Shown piece after piece: positions 37,027-49,600 of a stretch of DNA of 64,000 nucleotides. Position numbers and translations under genes: made by a program. A model generated the notes under the pieces. The model saw only the letters and a list, made by a program, of their open reading frames with translations, had not been told where the DNA came from and made no database searches. The stretch is from Pseudofabraea citricarpa (Eukaryota; Ascomycota; Leotiomycetes; Helotiales; Dermateaceae): assembly GCA_029641185.1 (NCBI GenBank), contig JAPWGK010000015.1, positions 868,001 through 932,000 on the forward strand, written 5' to 3'. Each line of letters starts with the position of its first letter. Within the stretch, counting starts at the first letter, position 1.

Positions 37027-38310
37027 TTACATCGACGATGCCCCTACTTTCGCGACGTCAACCTCGTCGCGTGCTGAATATTGCACCAGATACTCTGCGC
37101 CTAATCCCGTAGCAATCACGCCGCCGGTCAACCAGCAGCCATTGACGAACCACCACCAGCAGTCCTTGACACTCTTCAAATTGACCCTCTTGATCATGAT
37201 TGCCAGAGTTGCGGCAGCTCCTCCACAGCTGCCAATGAAAAAGACAGGGCCAGCACCCACCGAAGCACCCGCGGCAGCCAGAAGACCAATCTGGGTCACG
37301 GCCAGCCCAGACAAAATCTTCTTGGTGTCCTTGTCGTGCCTCAGTGCAATGCTTTTGATCCCGGCCTTTGCATCGTCCTTGATATCCATATGTGCATAGA
37401 TCATGTCGTACAAAACTGTCCACGCAATGTTTGAAGCATAGAGAAACCCCGCAGCGGCCAAGGCAGCATGATTTTGTAAGAGATCTACTCCGAGAGCAGG
37501 AAATCCCACGATTGCTCCCCAGGAAAAGGTCAGACCCAAGATGAATTGAGGATAATGTGTGACTCGCTTGGCCAGAGGGTAAGCAGCAACAAACAGCAGG
37601 CTCGGAACGGCATAGAAAAGGCACTGGTATGGAAATTGTAGCAGGATAGCCAACCCGGTGAAGAGCTGTGCGCCGGTGAAGGCCAGCGCATTGAAAGGGG
37701 TTACTGCTCCTCGGGCAATGGGACGTAGGCGGGTTCTCGTTACATGCGGATCGAGATTACGATCCCAGAGGTCGTTGATCGTACAGCCAGCTCCGCGCAT
37801 GACGATGGCACCACTGAAGAATAGTAGGGAGGTGCCTAAAACAGACAGTGGCGATGCCATTGGAACCGCCAGTGGAGCTGCAAGCAGTGTTGAGAAGAGA
37901 CATGGAAAGAAGAGATAATATGAGCCAGTTGGCTTGTCAAGCCTGATGAGCTCAGCATAAGGCACCCAAGAAGCTGGTAGGACCGAGAGAAATCCAGTAG
38001 TAGGCGGTGAATATGGTACAGGTAGCTTGGCTTTCTCGGCCTCCAACGTTTGAAGAGGTGCGTTCGAGGATAGCTGACGTTCTAGAGTTGCTGCATCTCC
38101 TGCTTTCTCTGAGGAGTGGAAGCATCTGTGAGATAGGACTGAAGATGCCAGTCTTTGGTTGAATCCATCGGATCTCAGCACTGGAGCTCTCCTCGATGAG
38201 ACCCCAACACGATGCAGAGGTCTGTAGCAGGCTGGCTGCAGGATATAGGCTCTACAAGTACTTGGTAGCCTGAGCAAACCATGCCTAGCAGCGACTGAAG
38301 AGAAGCTCAT
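37027..38310 (-). CDS. COQ2: 4-hydroxybenzoate polyprenyltransferase, mitochondrial
   Basis: An intronless frame of 427 residues. The N-terminal 70 residues are Arg/Ser-rich without acids until DGF, a mitochondrial presequence. The UbiA core begins near YAELIRLDKPTGSYYLF. The two prenyl-diphosphate/Mg motifs are present: NDLWDRNLD (179-187) and DMIYAHMDIKDDAKAG. Between and after them are about eight transmembrane helices. The enzyme attaches the polyprenyl tail to 4-hydroxybenzoate on the matrix side of the inner membrane, an early step of ubiquinone synthesis. It is divergent from the JmjC gene, 1.2 kb away. Confidence 0.97.
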   Translation of the reverse strand: MSFSSVAARHGLLRLPSTCRAYILQPACYRPLHRVGVSSRRAPVLRSDGFNQRLASSVLSHRCFHSSEKAGDAATLERQLSSNAPLQTLEAEKAKLPVPYSPPTTGFLSVLPASWVPYAELIRLDKPTGSYYLFFPCLFSTLLAAPLAVPMASPLSVLGTSLLFFSGAIVMRGAGCTINDLWDRNLDPHVTRTRLRPIARGAVTPFNALAFTGAQLFTGLAILLQFPYQCLFYAVPSLLFVAAYPLAKRVTHYPQFILGLTFSWGAIVGFPALGVDLLQNHAALAAAGFLYASNIAWTVLYDMIYAHMDIKDDAKAGIKSIALRHDKDTKKILSGLAVTQIGLLAAAGASVGAGPVFFIGSCGGAAATLAIMIKRVNLKSVKDCWWWFVNGCWLTGGVIATGLGAEYLVQYSARDEVDVAKVGASSM

Positions 38311-39486
38311 GATTGTAGCAATTTGCTGTACCCGGAGTTAGCGGCTGGATTGATTATGTGAGATATGTATTTTATATATCAAGCTTTTGGAAGCTCAGAT
38401 GGTAAAGAGCCGAGTGAGTGGTTGCTGTGGAGAACGAAGGGGTAGAAAGAAGCTCATGGGACTAGGGAATTTGAGGAAGAAATCCGGCCGGCTTACAGTG
38501 AGATTGTCAACAAGTCACTAGCAGCTGTACAGCACAATAGACCCCCCTTCAGAAGTTCCCATTAGCCACTGTCTAAAGGTCTCTGCGTTGATGGTTCCAC
38601 GAGACGTCTAACAAAAATTCAAAGTCCTCCGTACCATAGCTCAGGTTGATGGTCCAAGCTCGACAAGGCTGCAGTGGAGTGGGTGGAGCGGCGGTCCGCA
38701 GGGGAAGCACTAGCCAAAATACCAGAACTCCGAAAGAAGATGCTGATTATGACTCTGTAGATGATTGTACCTCTACAAGTCATTATTCGTCTGAAAGTGA
38801 TTATGATTTTGCAAGAGATCATAACTCTGCTTTGAGAGTGACACAGCTTTCAAAGTGAATATAAATTTGTAAGTGATTATGACTTTGAAAGAGATCCAAA
38901 CTCCAAATGTTACTAAAACCAATTGAAAATACAATCTCACATTTGTGGGACGCTTATAAAAATCCAATTAGCTCTAGCTATAATCTTTATTCAAACTGGG
39001 GTGTAATATCTCTATCTACCATGAACCGCACTACCGAGTGGTAAGCGACCTTTTCTTAGTGGTGCTGGTTGCGGGTTCCTGTAATCTTCCTCCGCCCTCC
39101 TCCACCCATTATTGTGCCTCGCGAGCGGCTTCAATCTCAATACTACCAACGTCTTGTTGCCCATCCACGACGCCGCACACCCTTTGCCAACCGATCTCGC
39201 CGTATCTCGTCGACCTGACCCAGCCACCATAGCCTTCCTTCATCCGTGTGTGGTCCCGCGACTGCCCAACACCAATCTATGAGAGCGATTGTAGATCGCT
39301 TTTCACGCGCATACCCTTTAGACTCCAACCTCCAATCGCATCTCTACTATCCTCACCAGCATTGCGCGAACCACCCATCTCTACCGCGCGCTATTGACTG
39401 TCAGAGCAGTCAGAAATAATATGCGCAGGAAATAGGCATCGACGACGTAGTCTGGTTGGCACAGTTGGCTCATCCGCCTTGGAAAG
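38311..39486. other. Divergent intergenic region with minisatellite
   Basis: 1.2 kb between COQ2 and the JmjC gene. It contains an 18-bp degenerate tandem repeat; no gene seen. Confidence 0.6.
38744..38891. repeat. Degenerate 18-bp minisatellite, about 8 units
   Basis: Successive units read TGATTATGACTCTGTAGA, TGATTGTACCTCTACAAG, TCATTATTCGTCTGAAAG, TGATTATGATTTTGCAAG and so on, ending TGATTATGACTTTGAAAG. Most units are 18 bp; two or three have small insertions or a deletion. The common core is TGATTATGA-TTTGAAAG. Confidence 0.75.
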
Positions 39487-42400
39487 ATGCCGTCCGCTTC
39501 ACACCCACAAGCACAATTTCTGCCATTGTCTCCAGACTTTGAGCTCAGTCAATTGGTTGAGAACACGCATAACTTCGACTATGTCACCAGACTTCCTAGG
39601 TCGATGCTCAGGGAACAAAGTGCGCAGAGCTTGGAGAAACTCATTCTCCTTCATGTTGTTATTGGCGGCAAGCCACTTGTTATTGAAGGATGGGAACCAA
39701 GACTCGACCCATCTCTTTTCGGTCCATCATGGCTTCGAGAAAATCTAGGGACAAAAGGTGAGGCCGGAAATTATATACTATTCGCTGGGAGTTGAGGCTA
39801 ATGTGCAGCTACAGCGGAGAGGGTTCGCGATCTTTCAAACAGCACCGATATTCCAATGACCATGGGTCACTATCTCAAAAGTATGGAGCAGCTTACCCGA
39901 GCAATCACAAAAGATAACTTTCGCGATGGACGGCGACAGCGCTTATATCTCAAGGATATTGACACGCCGCAAGAATGGCATGATTACCTAGAGGCGTTTC
40001 TCCCAGAAACCCTCTTCTACCTTAACGAATGCATTGAGCCCAGGACCGGAGGAGCAGGCGCTGTTCTAGAACCGAACGAATATGGACAAATGCGATTTGG
40101 CAAGGGTGTAGCCCCCGCAGGCGACTTGATGAGCAGTTTACCTGCGGAAATGCGTGCTCAGAATATGATGTGTTATGTTGGCCACGAGGGTACTTATACA
40201 CCGGCACATCGTGAAATGTGTGCAAGTCTCGGACAAAACATTATGGTCGAAACCTCGACGGACCAACGAGGCGAAAAGGCGGGTAGCTCTATCTGGTTCA
40301 TGACAGAAACAAAGGAAAGAGAGGTAGTATCTGAATATTTCCTCTCCATGCTTGGGCATGACATCGAAGTTGAGAAACATTTCGCGCAACTGGCTGCTTG
40401 GAAGAAGGCTCCTTTTAATGTCTGGGTGGTCGAGCAAAAAGTTGGCGATTTGATTTTAATACCACCTTTGGCTCCGCATCAAGTCTGGAACCGTGGTACA
40501 CGCACTATGAAAGCTGCGTGGAATCGCACAACTGTCGATACTCTTGAGATGGCCATACACGAAGCTCTTCCGCGCGCTCGAATGGTTTGTCGCGATGAAC
40601 AGTATAAGAACAAAGCCATCATTTATTACACCCTTCAGAAGTATCATGCTCTGGCATATCGAGATACAGTCGAGCCTAAAATGTGGAAATTTGGCAGGAT
40701 AAAGCAACTACTTGAGGATTTCAAACGCTTATTTGTGCTCTTCACAGAAATTCTTATAGGCGAGAGTTTCGCGCCTGCTCTGCCTGAAGTCAAAAACGTG
40801 GAATTCTTGCAGTATGATTCGAACGTTACGTGCTCATATTGTCGCTGCAATATATTCAACCGCTTCCTGACATGTAAATCTTGCATTGAGTATGGAGAAG
40901 CAGGCGCTGAAGATACCTACGACATTTGCATGGAATGCTATGCGATGGGTCGGTCGTGTGCATGTATCTCTGGTCTTGAATGGGTGGAGCAGTGGCAGTG
41001 GACCGAACTTGTTGAAAATTACGAAGAATGGCGAAATGTGGTGATCGAGTATGATGACTACTTTGACGAAAAGACGTCACCTCAAGCTTTCGATGTTGCT
41101 CGAGAGCGCTTCGGCAAGAGGACGGTAGCCGAAATCTGTCAAGAACAGCTAACCATAAGACCTTGGTGTGATATCAGAAAGGAAAAGGTCCCAACCCCTG
41201 TCCCAACTGACGATGATGACGATGTCGAAGTTGATGACGAAGGCCGCCCCAAGAAGAAGAAGAAGGGCAAACGCAAATCCAAGAAAGTGCAGCAGAAGAC
41301 ACATACTTGCCACGTTTGTATGCACCACGAATCGAATTGGAAACTGGCTTTCTGCACTACTTGCCCAAAGGCTTACTGCTACGGAGTCTTATTCAGAGCA
41401 TTCGACCTGATGCCTCAGACAGTTATGGAGAACAAGAACTGGCAGTGTCCAGAATGTCTGAAAATCTGTTCGTGCGGAAAATGCCGGAGAGGCACAAAAC
41501 AAAAACCATATTCTCCGAAAGGCACATTGCTCGGGCATGATACTCGTGCAGTCGCGGATTTCCGAAGTGTTGAAAGTCTGGTGGATTTCTCGCGCACGAA
41601 TCTTGCCTGGTTACGTTCAGATGGAGATGAAAACCCCAAAGAATCTTCTAGGATGAAAAGACTCAGGGAAAAGGCAGATGCTGAGAAGGCTCGTGACCCT
41701 GGTGATGAGTTCGACGAAGGATATATCGAAGGTAGCCAGCGAGCTTCACCTGATCTCACCTTTGGCGACGCCTTGAGCGAATCCTTCAATATGCCACAAT
41801 CGTTTTTAGAGGCCACAGGTAATGTTTCTACGCCTGGGGAACTGACCTTTGATGGTTCTGACCCTCTTCCTTTTGGCTTGCATCATCTGCGTGGATATCT
41901 AGGCGACAACGAGGACCAAGCACACGTTGATAACCAGCTTCATGAAGCACAACCAGGTCAGCCTTTCCAACAGCTCGCTCCTGTGGCTCCAATGTTTGCT
42001 ACTGGGACCTCCTATCCAGATCCTTTGACTCTTGGTCGGGACAGAATGATGGGGATTGGATACTACCAGCAAGATGATGGTGTTGACAAAATTCTCTACG
42101 ATGCTCCCGAAACCCAAACACCAACCCAACAGCCTTCTACGTTTGATACCAACCTATTAGATCCAAGCCTTGTAGAAGTCCAACCTCCAGTCGAAATATC
42201 TAAGAAGAGAAAGCTTGATGATATAAATGGACAAGGGTCAGACGAAGAAGGATCAAGTCTATTCAGAAAACAAAGACGAAGAGAAGAAAGCGATACTGAT
42301 TTCGATCCTAGCATTTCGCGAAGAGAAAATCGACCAATTCGGAAATCTGCTGTCAAGATCCAGACCTTTGTTGATATCGATGAAGAGGAGGCCATTCTCG

Positions 42401-43938
42401 GAGACATCGATACACAAGCTATAGTTCCGCCAAGAAATGTTGCCACCGACGATAATAACATTGATCTAGCCACTCAAGCTATCATGCGTTTCAAAAATAT
42501 TCCTGTCAGTGAGAAAGCCAAACCGAAGAGGATCAAAGATGAAGCACCAACGAGGAGAAGCCTTCGCGGTCAGCAGTCCGAGTCGCCTGCAGATCCAACA
42601 CCAGTACCAAAACCTCGGCGAAAATCTGCATGGCTTGCTCGCAAAGAAGCGGAAGATATTGGAGTCAGTATTCCAGATAGTGTTCCAGAGAGTGTTCCAA
42701 ACGGATCTACCCAAAAACGAAAGCGTGGTAGACCGGCTAAAAATCGTCAACAAAGTCCTTCCCAACCCGTCGAAATCCCATCCGACTCCGAAGGTCACGA
42801 TGAAATACTGGCACAAGATTCCGATGATAGCTTATTCAATGAACCAAGCACTATTCCAAAGGAAACTGAAAGAAGCATTAAGTGGCAAGCCTCAAAAGAA
42901 GAGCCAATCGTTCAGATAGGAAGAACAGAAGAATCAGACAAGTCAGACAAGTCAGACTCGTCTGAAGATGATAGCGAGAAAACAGATGCTGCTCTACCGG
43001 AGAAACCCAAACCAGCAAAGATGCTTTCTTTGCGGGAAAAAATGGCCCTCAAAGGCAGATCCTTCAAGATCATGGCTGCAAAACCGAAGAAGTCGATCGA
43101 AAATGCGTTTAGAGAGCGCAGCACCAGCGGTACACCAGCCAATTTCAATAAAACCACTCATTCGAAATCCGCAGAAAGATCGATATCTGTTGAAGTATAT
43201 AACAATGGTGTAGCTTCCAGAGGCCAAAGCCGTCAGTCGATAGTCTCAGGACCGAGCCCTTCGGCCTTGACTGGCGGTTATACACCACCTAGCGCCAAGC
43301 GTGTTCCACTCTATATGCCTACAGCTACTTCAAGTAGTGAAGAGTCTGCTAGCGATTCTCCCATGTCTGCACAATCAGAGCCTCGGAATTCGGATAACCT
43401 CAGCCCAGATCTGGAAAATATCTCTAAGCCAACAGTCTTTTCTAATCGCGGTAGCCTTGATTCCAGAACTAGCTCTCAATCACCCACGCAGTCTACGAAG
43501 GTCTCGAAGCCAACAGTCTTTTCTAATCGTGGTGGCCTTGATTCCAGAACTAGCTCTCAGTCACCCACGCAGTCTACGAAGGTCTCGAAGCCAACAGTCT
43601 TTTCTAATCGTGGTGGCATTGATTCCAGAACTAGCCCACAGTCAACCTCGAATTCTACGAAGGTCCCAGCCTCAAGTAAAGGACCAGAAGTAGAAATTAA
43701 GAAAGGACCAACTGTTGTACGACTTGGTGATTCTGATCCTGACTCGGAGTCTGAACCCGAATCCATGTCTTCAGCATCAGACTCTTCTGACGAAAGCATA
43801 CCCGCAGTTCGAGCCTCACCGCCAAAGACCAATGAACGCCTTTCGTCTATAAGCACAAGAGGCTCGGGTGGAAGAGGTAGAGGCAGGGGTAGAGGCCGTC
43901 CCCGCGGCAGAGGGAGACCATCAACAAGAGGTTATTAA
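39487..43938 (+). CDS. JmjC-domain protein with 4CXXC_R1-type zinc finger, putative histone demethylase/chromatin regulator
   Basis: Two exons (39487-39757 and 39809-43938) give 1466 residues. The JmjC domain lies at about 90-340. The iron-binding triad appears as His224-x-Glu226 (THE segment TPAHREMCAS) and distal His314 (PPLAPHQVWNRG), so catalysis is possible. Next is a cysteine cluster CSYCRCN...CKSC...CMEC. A zinc-finger block resembling the R1/CDCA7 4CXXC family starts at residue 591 (CHVCMHH, FCTTCPKAYC, CPECLKICSCGKCRR). The C-terminal 700 residues are disordered, Ser- and acid-rich, with three 27-residue repeats at about 1297-1377. An AT-hook/RGG-like tail (GGRGRGRGRGRPRGRGRP) would bind DNA or RNA. 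Substrate is not predictable from sequence. Confidence 0.9.
43426..43668 (+). repeat. Three in-frame 81-bp tandem repeats inside the JmjC gene
   Basis: Units start at 43426, 43507 and 43588, each encoding KPTVFSNRG followed by a Ser/Thr/Gln-rich stretch. Units 1 and 2 are almost identical; unit 3 diverges in its last third. Length variation would keep the frame. Confidence 0.92.
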
Positions 43939-44503
43939 GTCTCACTATTCTTGATCTTGCACTCTTTCTTCCTCGGGTAGTTTAGGGCTGTTAGTGTATA
44001 GGTACGAATAGATGCTGTTCAAAAAGTCATTATGATTAATAGATTTCTGTAACTGGTAGCATGGATTTTCTAAAGCGCAAGCATGGACAATTCTCAGATA
44101 GCTTAATACAAAACTGATAAGAACAAAAATCAAATATCTGCATAGTAGATAAAAGCTGCTCTCTGAAGTTGAATAACAGACCCTTGTACTGTTGCGCATG
44201 AAGCTAGTTGAGCGGGACGATCCGCGACATGTGCCGCGAGCGCGAGCCTCCACAACTCTTTCTGCATTTCATGGCAAGTTGCATCATTCGGCAACGTAGG
44301 TACAGCATCTTCACTCTAACAATCTAAGGCAGCAGTGCGCTCTGGTCAAATATTCTATGCGATCTCCTCGATACTGAGACAATGCTCTTGGAGGTAGCTC
44401 TATAAGGCGATCCAGCTCTTCTTGACGCGTCAACTCCAACTAGTATGGTATATCGCCATTGAACGACTTAACTTGGCCACATTTACATTCGCCTTTAGAA
44501 GAT
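43939..44503. other. Intergenic region upstream of MED1
   Basis: 565 bp; JmjC 3' UTR and MED1 promoter. Nothing else recognised. Confidence 0.5.
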
Positions 44504-46613
44504 ATGGCGACTCCAACGCCAGGCAAGCATGCGCCTGCTCAAGCCGTAGCAACACCACCCGTCTCGACCCCATTCTCTACATCGAATCCACACGCGTTTG
44601 CCTTCTCCCCAAGAGGACCTCGATCCGTCGTACCATCTCCACAGCAGTTCAAGAAATCCCCTGCGAATTCGAACACTTTATATGGGTACTCTAGCGGTGG
44701 TGGGGGTGGCCATCCAACGAACTCCTCCTTCGGCGCCGCATATGACAGCCCCTCTGCTGCAATGGCCTTAGGCGGGGTGCCAGGTCTGGCTGAGCTAGGT
44801 CTAGATGGAATGGGGCCGCAGAGTCTGGGTGGACTAGGTACTATGGGCAGAGGGGATGAGGATGAGCAGAAGAGGAGGCTACAGCAGGTTCTTGAGATAC
44901 TGCAGGTGAATGCGCCTGCGCCTGCGCCAGTTCTACTCGCAGAGCTAACTTCTATCTTGGCAGGTCAACAAAGGGAAACTGAGCGAGGCAGGTATTGATC
45001 GATTGGCGCAGCGGACTGGACTTGCGACGCAGTGGATGACAGTCTCTCGGACCCAGAAAAGTCTTGACATTGCAGCGTCCTTGATGGTCCTCCAAATTAC
45101 ATTCTCTGTGGTGCCGCAGACTAAGAGGTTCAATGTTGAGGAGGTCGCGCTCTCAATGAGCTCATCGGACATTGTAGAGAGACATGCGGGAAAGGCTGGT
45201 GATATACTGCTGCGGGATCTCCAGATTGGCCCAAACGAAAGCCCTTTAACGAAGTCATTAGACAAATTCGCTGCAAACCTAGAGAGACTTGCTGCGTTGG
45301 ACAAGCTCAGTGTCACACCGGGCCTGAACTGCTATGAAGCAATTGCAGGAATATATGAAAGCATCGAGAGGTTACACAAGTGGGAAGTTCAACGGCTGAA
45401 AGAAGAAGAACATATGGCTAGAAAGGACGACGACTATGTTTCCCGAACGGCTCTCTGCATTAAGAGTGGCAGACCAGTCATGCATGCAAGAGGTAGATTG
45501 GGTATGAGTCTAGATTACTGGCAAGAAAAGCACCGCATAAGCATGAAAGGCTCAAAAGAGGAAGATCGCAAGACCTGGTCGCTGTTGGTAGAATGCTCTC
45601 AGCCACCAGCTTTGGTCTACACTCCCGCCAGAGTTTCCGAGAAATGGATCTCAGAGAATATCAGGAAAGTAGATGTACAGGATGTAGACCTGTTTATGGG
45701 ACCAGAAGGACACACTCCGTTGGACTGGCTAGAACCAGATAATACTCTGCTACCATCGACTGAACCAGCTAAAACGGATGGCATGGATATCGATGCACAG
45801 CCAGAACCGAAGTTCCCAGAAGTTGTCTTTTCCGCCAAATTTGATCCTCCTCTAATCCTCCCGTACGGCATAGCCATGCAAATCTACAACCAAATCAACC
45901 TACCCATCGACATGTATCAGACAAGTACATTCGATGGTCTAACGTTTCCTCCAGGTCCGGGGGATAAAGGCGAGTTAGGAGAAGCAAGGACGATCAAAAC
46001 CCGGATCGAAGTTCCCATCTACTCCAAGGACGGAGAAAAGTCGACTCGGACACACCAAAACACGCTCTTTATCGAAAAGATCGAGTACGGAAGGACGCTC
46101 ACTGAATTACCCTTCTCTCACCCACGTCAACTCGTAGAAATGCTACCTGCACTGCGGCAATATGCGTTCCTGCACAGTCTGCTCGACAAGAGCTTCAGCA
46201 GCAGGGCAGAACATGTCCCACCGAAGGCGACCAAGCAAGACGGTGACAAGAGCACGCGCGAGCAATTCGCCGACTTCATGGCTCAGATCTCGCTGGAGGA
46301 AGCCAGCGCTGAAAACAGTGATGATGATGATGCAGAACTCTCTCTCGATGTCACGCTCACCACGTCCGCTGTCCCGCGTCTTCAGGTCGTGTTCCCCTTC
46401 CAGCGGCGCACGGCGAACATCACGATCGACATCAAACTCAATGGCGTCGTGGACGTCGTTGCTCAGAACGTCCTCGCCTCTTCTTCTTCTTCTGCGAAGG
46501 ACAAGGGCAAGAGCACGGCTGAGTCGCTGACGGCTGCGGATCTGGCTCGCATGCTTGAGGTCTCGGAAGATTTAGGGATCTGGGCCGAGTTCATCAGACG
46601 GCGGCTTGGGTGA
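44504..46613 (+). CDS. MED1: Mediator complex subunit 1
   Basis: Two exons (44504-44905 and 44964-46613), phase 0, give 683 residues. The intron starts GTGAAT and joins LEILQ to VNKGKLSEAGIDRLAQ. Residues 1-110 are Pro/Ser/Gly-rich (ATPTPGKHAP, FSPRGPRS). The Med1 domain follows, with the typical start of a helix (EDEQKRRLQQVLEIL), then LAQRTGLATQWM, and the beta-rich middle (KTWSLLVECSQPPALVYTPARVSEKWIS). The end contains LTAADLARMLEVSEDLGIWAEFIRRRLG. Med1 is a middle-module subunit linking activators to RNA polymerase II. Overall order and length fit fungal Med1. Confidence 0.88.
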
Positions 46614-49600
46614 GAGGGGTGGCCGAGAGAAGTTGTATGTATTTAACTAATGAAACAAAACAAAAATATCTTGAATCAATCACGTTATCGGTCGGTGGGC
46701 GGTTTGCTGGTGGTTGTTTATGGAGATGCTTTTGTGACATTTTTTTATATCTATTTTGGTGTCGAATGGAGAGACAGAAAGGTGGTTTAACTACAAGTTG
46801 TGTACTGGATACCATGTATCTTGGAGGCACCATCTGAATCATTTCATACAACCAGCTCGTCGGCTTTAATGAACATCTCGTGGTAGCCATGTTACATGTC
46901 TGGAACCGAATGAACGTACAATCCAGCCCCCAAGTCTCGATTTGGTTGTTGAAGAAATACAAGTATGTTGATAGGACCTTGATTGCAGATGGTCACAAGA
47001 AGAAGAAAAGATAGCCTCTGCTCGATTTTGTTGGACTCTTGTCCTAGGAGAGAGAGATAGCAAACGCAAGCAAGGACTCTCGTATCATTTTCTTGACGGA
47101 TTGGTAGGTAGGTAGGTAGGTATTTGGTTTCCTATACTTCGGACGAACTAGGTAATCATGGGTATACTGTATGGATTGTAACGAAAAGAGAGAAAAAAGA
47201 CAAGGCTGGTCGCTTGTCAGCAAGATAACCAAGGTACCGCTTACTCGCTCGCCACCTATTTCGGAGTGTAGTATTAGAAATGTTTGGTTTGACTGATAAG
47301 ATGAATCTTGTATATCTTGGGATCAACATTCACAGAGCAGGTGAGATTTGTTCCACGAAAAGAAAGCAGGGAGGCAACGAGGTGTCGAGAGCTCATTACT
47401 CCAGCTGATCAAGACACCTCGTGTGAAAATCCTCTCAAAGCATGCTTGCTTCCTCGCCTCATCTCGGCCATCATCCATCTAAAGCCTCTCTTCTCTGCAC
47501 TGCAAGCGAAAAGAGAGAAAAAGGCGAATGCGAATGCGACACATTCACACCTGCGATCACACCACCAGAAGAAGAAGAATGTTACTCTGCATGCAGAGCA
47601 GGACCAAAATTAAAAAGATACTGGCTGCCTGGTATGCCGTCCTTCTGTGCTTGCAAAAGCTCTCGCTTGGCACCAAGAAACTACCAAGCTTCGGGATTAG
47701 GACTTGGTTTTCTTGGTAGATGCTTGACTTAACCACTCCTTCGCGTACAGCTGGACTCGCAGCGGCAGCAGCAACAGAAGAAAACACTAAACATAGAATA
47801 CCCATCGCTGTATATATGTATGCGATTATTGCTGCCTGGCCATAGCAGGAAGTGCGAGAACAGAAGATGGTCAAGACAGTTGAATTCTGTAGGAAGGAGG
47901 AGGAAGCAGAAAATCTCACACTCGACGAGATTCGCTCGCTGATCGAGTTTCCTCTTAAGAGAAAGCGTGCGAGGGAAGCTGCGGGTTTTGGGAAGGAGAT
48001 CACAAGATCTTCCAGCAGATCCAATTGCTGACGACCTCGCCCGTACCTTCCACTTCGGTGTCTCCTGAGCCTTGGCTGCATCGCATGAGAAAAATGGTAT
48101 CATCCAGGCAACCACGCAACCGGCCATTTTGCATTTTGCCATTGGATCTAAAATGTCGCAAATGCGGGGAGGAAGGAGAAAAGGGGGAATCGCTATTTCA
48201 GGACATGCCGTCAGCTCGAGTCTTGGATGCTCCGAGCAAAGTGTGACCCTTTCAGAGTGAGCCGAGCTGTGAGTCGTGGACACGCCATGGACATATGTTT
48301 GAGCTCCCAATAATCATGTAACCGACGCCCCCAAGAACAGCGACGCAACTGTTTTATACAGCCTCGCCACAACCATCCTTTGGTGGTCTACTCCCTTGGC
48401 AAGCAAGCCACGGCTCAGCCCATCCAGCAACGGGTGATGCAAGACATAGGCTTGATCAAAATTTCCATTGGCGACTTAACGAACTGGCAGAGTTGGTGAA
48501 GCGAGGCCGAAGAACTTCTATAGGAACCCGCCTTTGAAGCATCTAAAATCGAGAGGTTATCTTCTGCGCGAAGACACAGACAATGGGGAGATAGGTATTC
48601 CTGACAACCAGTTCCATCAGGCATCTGGAAGCGTCTCTGATTGCAAGTCGAACCGGGCGAGGGTGGAGGACTTTTCGAAGCATGTTGTTCTAGAAACCTT
48701 CCTTTCTTGGTTAGATAGAGGATTCGAAGCTGGTAGGTGGTTTGCATGTATGCAGGACCAGGGTAGATAAGTCCGTCATGCCCATGCCGCGACAGAAATG
48801 CTCGTGGCGACTAGACACCCTCTGGGAATGCTGAGAGCCTGTGACCACAAGTGGCGTTGTGTATAGGATCCAAAGACCAGAGAAATGGCGTCTGTTGTAG
48901 CACACTGTGGAGGCGCATTTCTAGGATTGTGGCCTGGTATTCAACTTTGATTTCTCATAACCTTTAGACTCAGTTGCAAGGTGCTCAGTTTAATACTTGA
49001 GATACTTTGGATTTCCAGACCCCTCTTGAGCTAGGAGAGGTTGCATTGGCTAAAGTCTGGAGAGAACAAGCCTCCCCGCACACTAGAAGACTGCCGTGAG
49101 AATACGCGACCAATTAACATTCAAGCAGCATATAGCCCTTGCAGGTTGCCAGCTGGAAGGCTTATCCTGGCTTGGTGCGGGAACAACCTGATGGCTTTTG
49201 ATTGGTAGTATTGGCACCCTGTTCAATTGTACTGTGATAGCTCAGACCAATGTGAGGAGGTTATGCTATCTACCTTGTCACTGTGGTCCTGCTGAAATCA
49301 ATTTCCAAAGTTCATGGCGTTCTCAGAACTGCGACGGTAATTCTCGCTTGCGATGGGCAACAAGATATCTCATGTACAATAAGACCAAGGCCAGTTCTTG
49401 GTAACCCTTTTCATGATGTGTAAAAATCATTCATGTCCTGGGAAGAGAGATTGATGAGCTGCTTGTGCAACTGAGATTAGGCAAACACGTTTCACTGTAA
49501 TACCACAGCTGCCTTTGGCCGCCACATGCTGGCCGGGACAGAATCCAGCCATTCGAACGTTGTACAGGTTGCTTTTTCTTATCCAGGATCTTGAGATGGT

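Noticed and set aside
39450..39500. TGGCACAGTTGG resembles a tRNA A-box just before the JmjC start
   Set aside because: There is no B-box, acceptor stem or anticodon arm at suitable spacing, and the sequence overlaps a well-supported coding start.
47557..48310. Overlapping minus-strand frames, one with a signal-peptide-like start (MGILCLVFSSVAAAAAS)
   Set aside because: The hydrophobic start is suggestive of a small secreted protein, but the frame then degenerates and the only candidate intron would be about 35 nt, too short. No further support.
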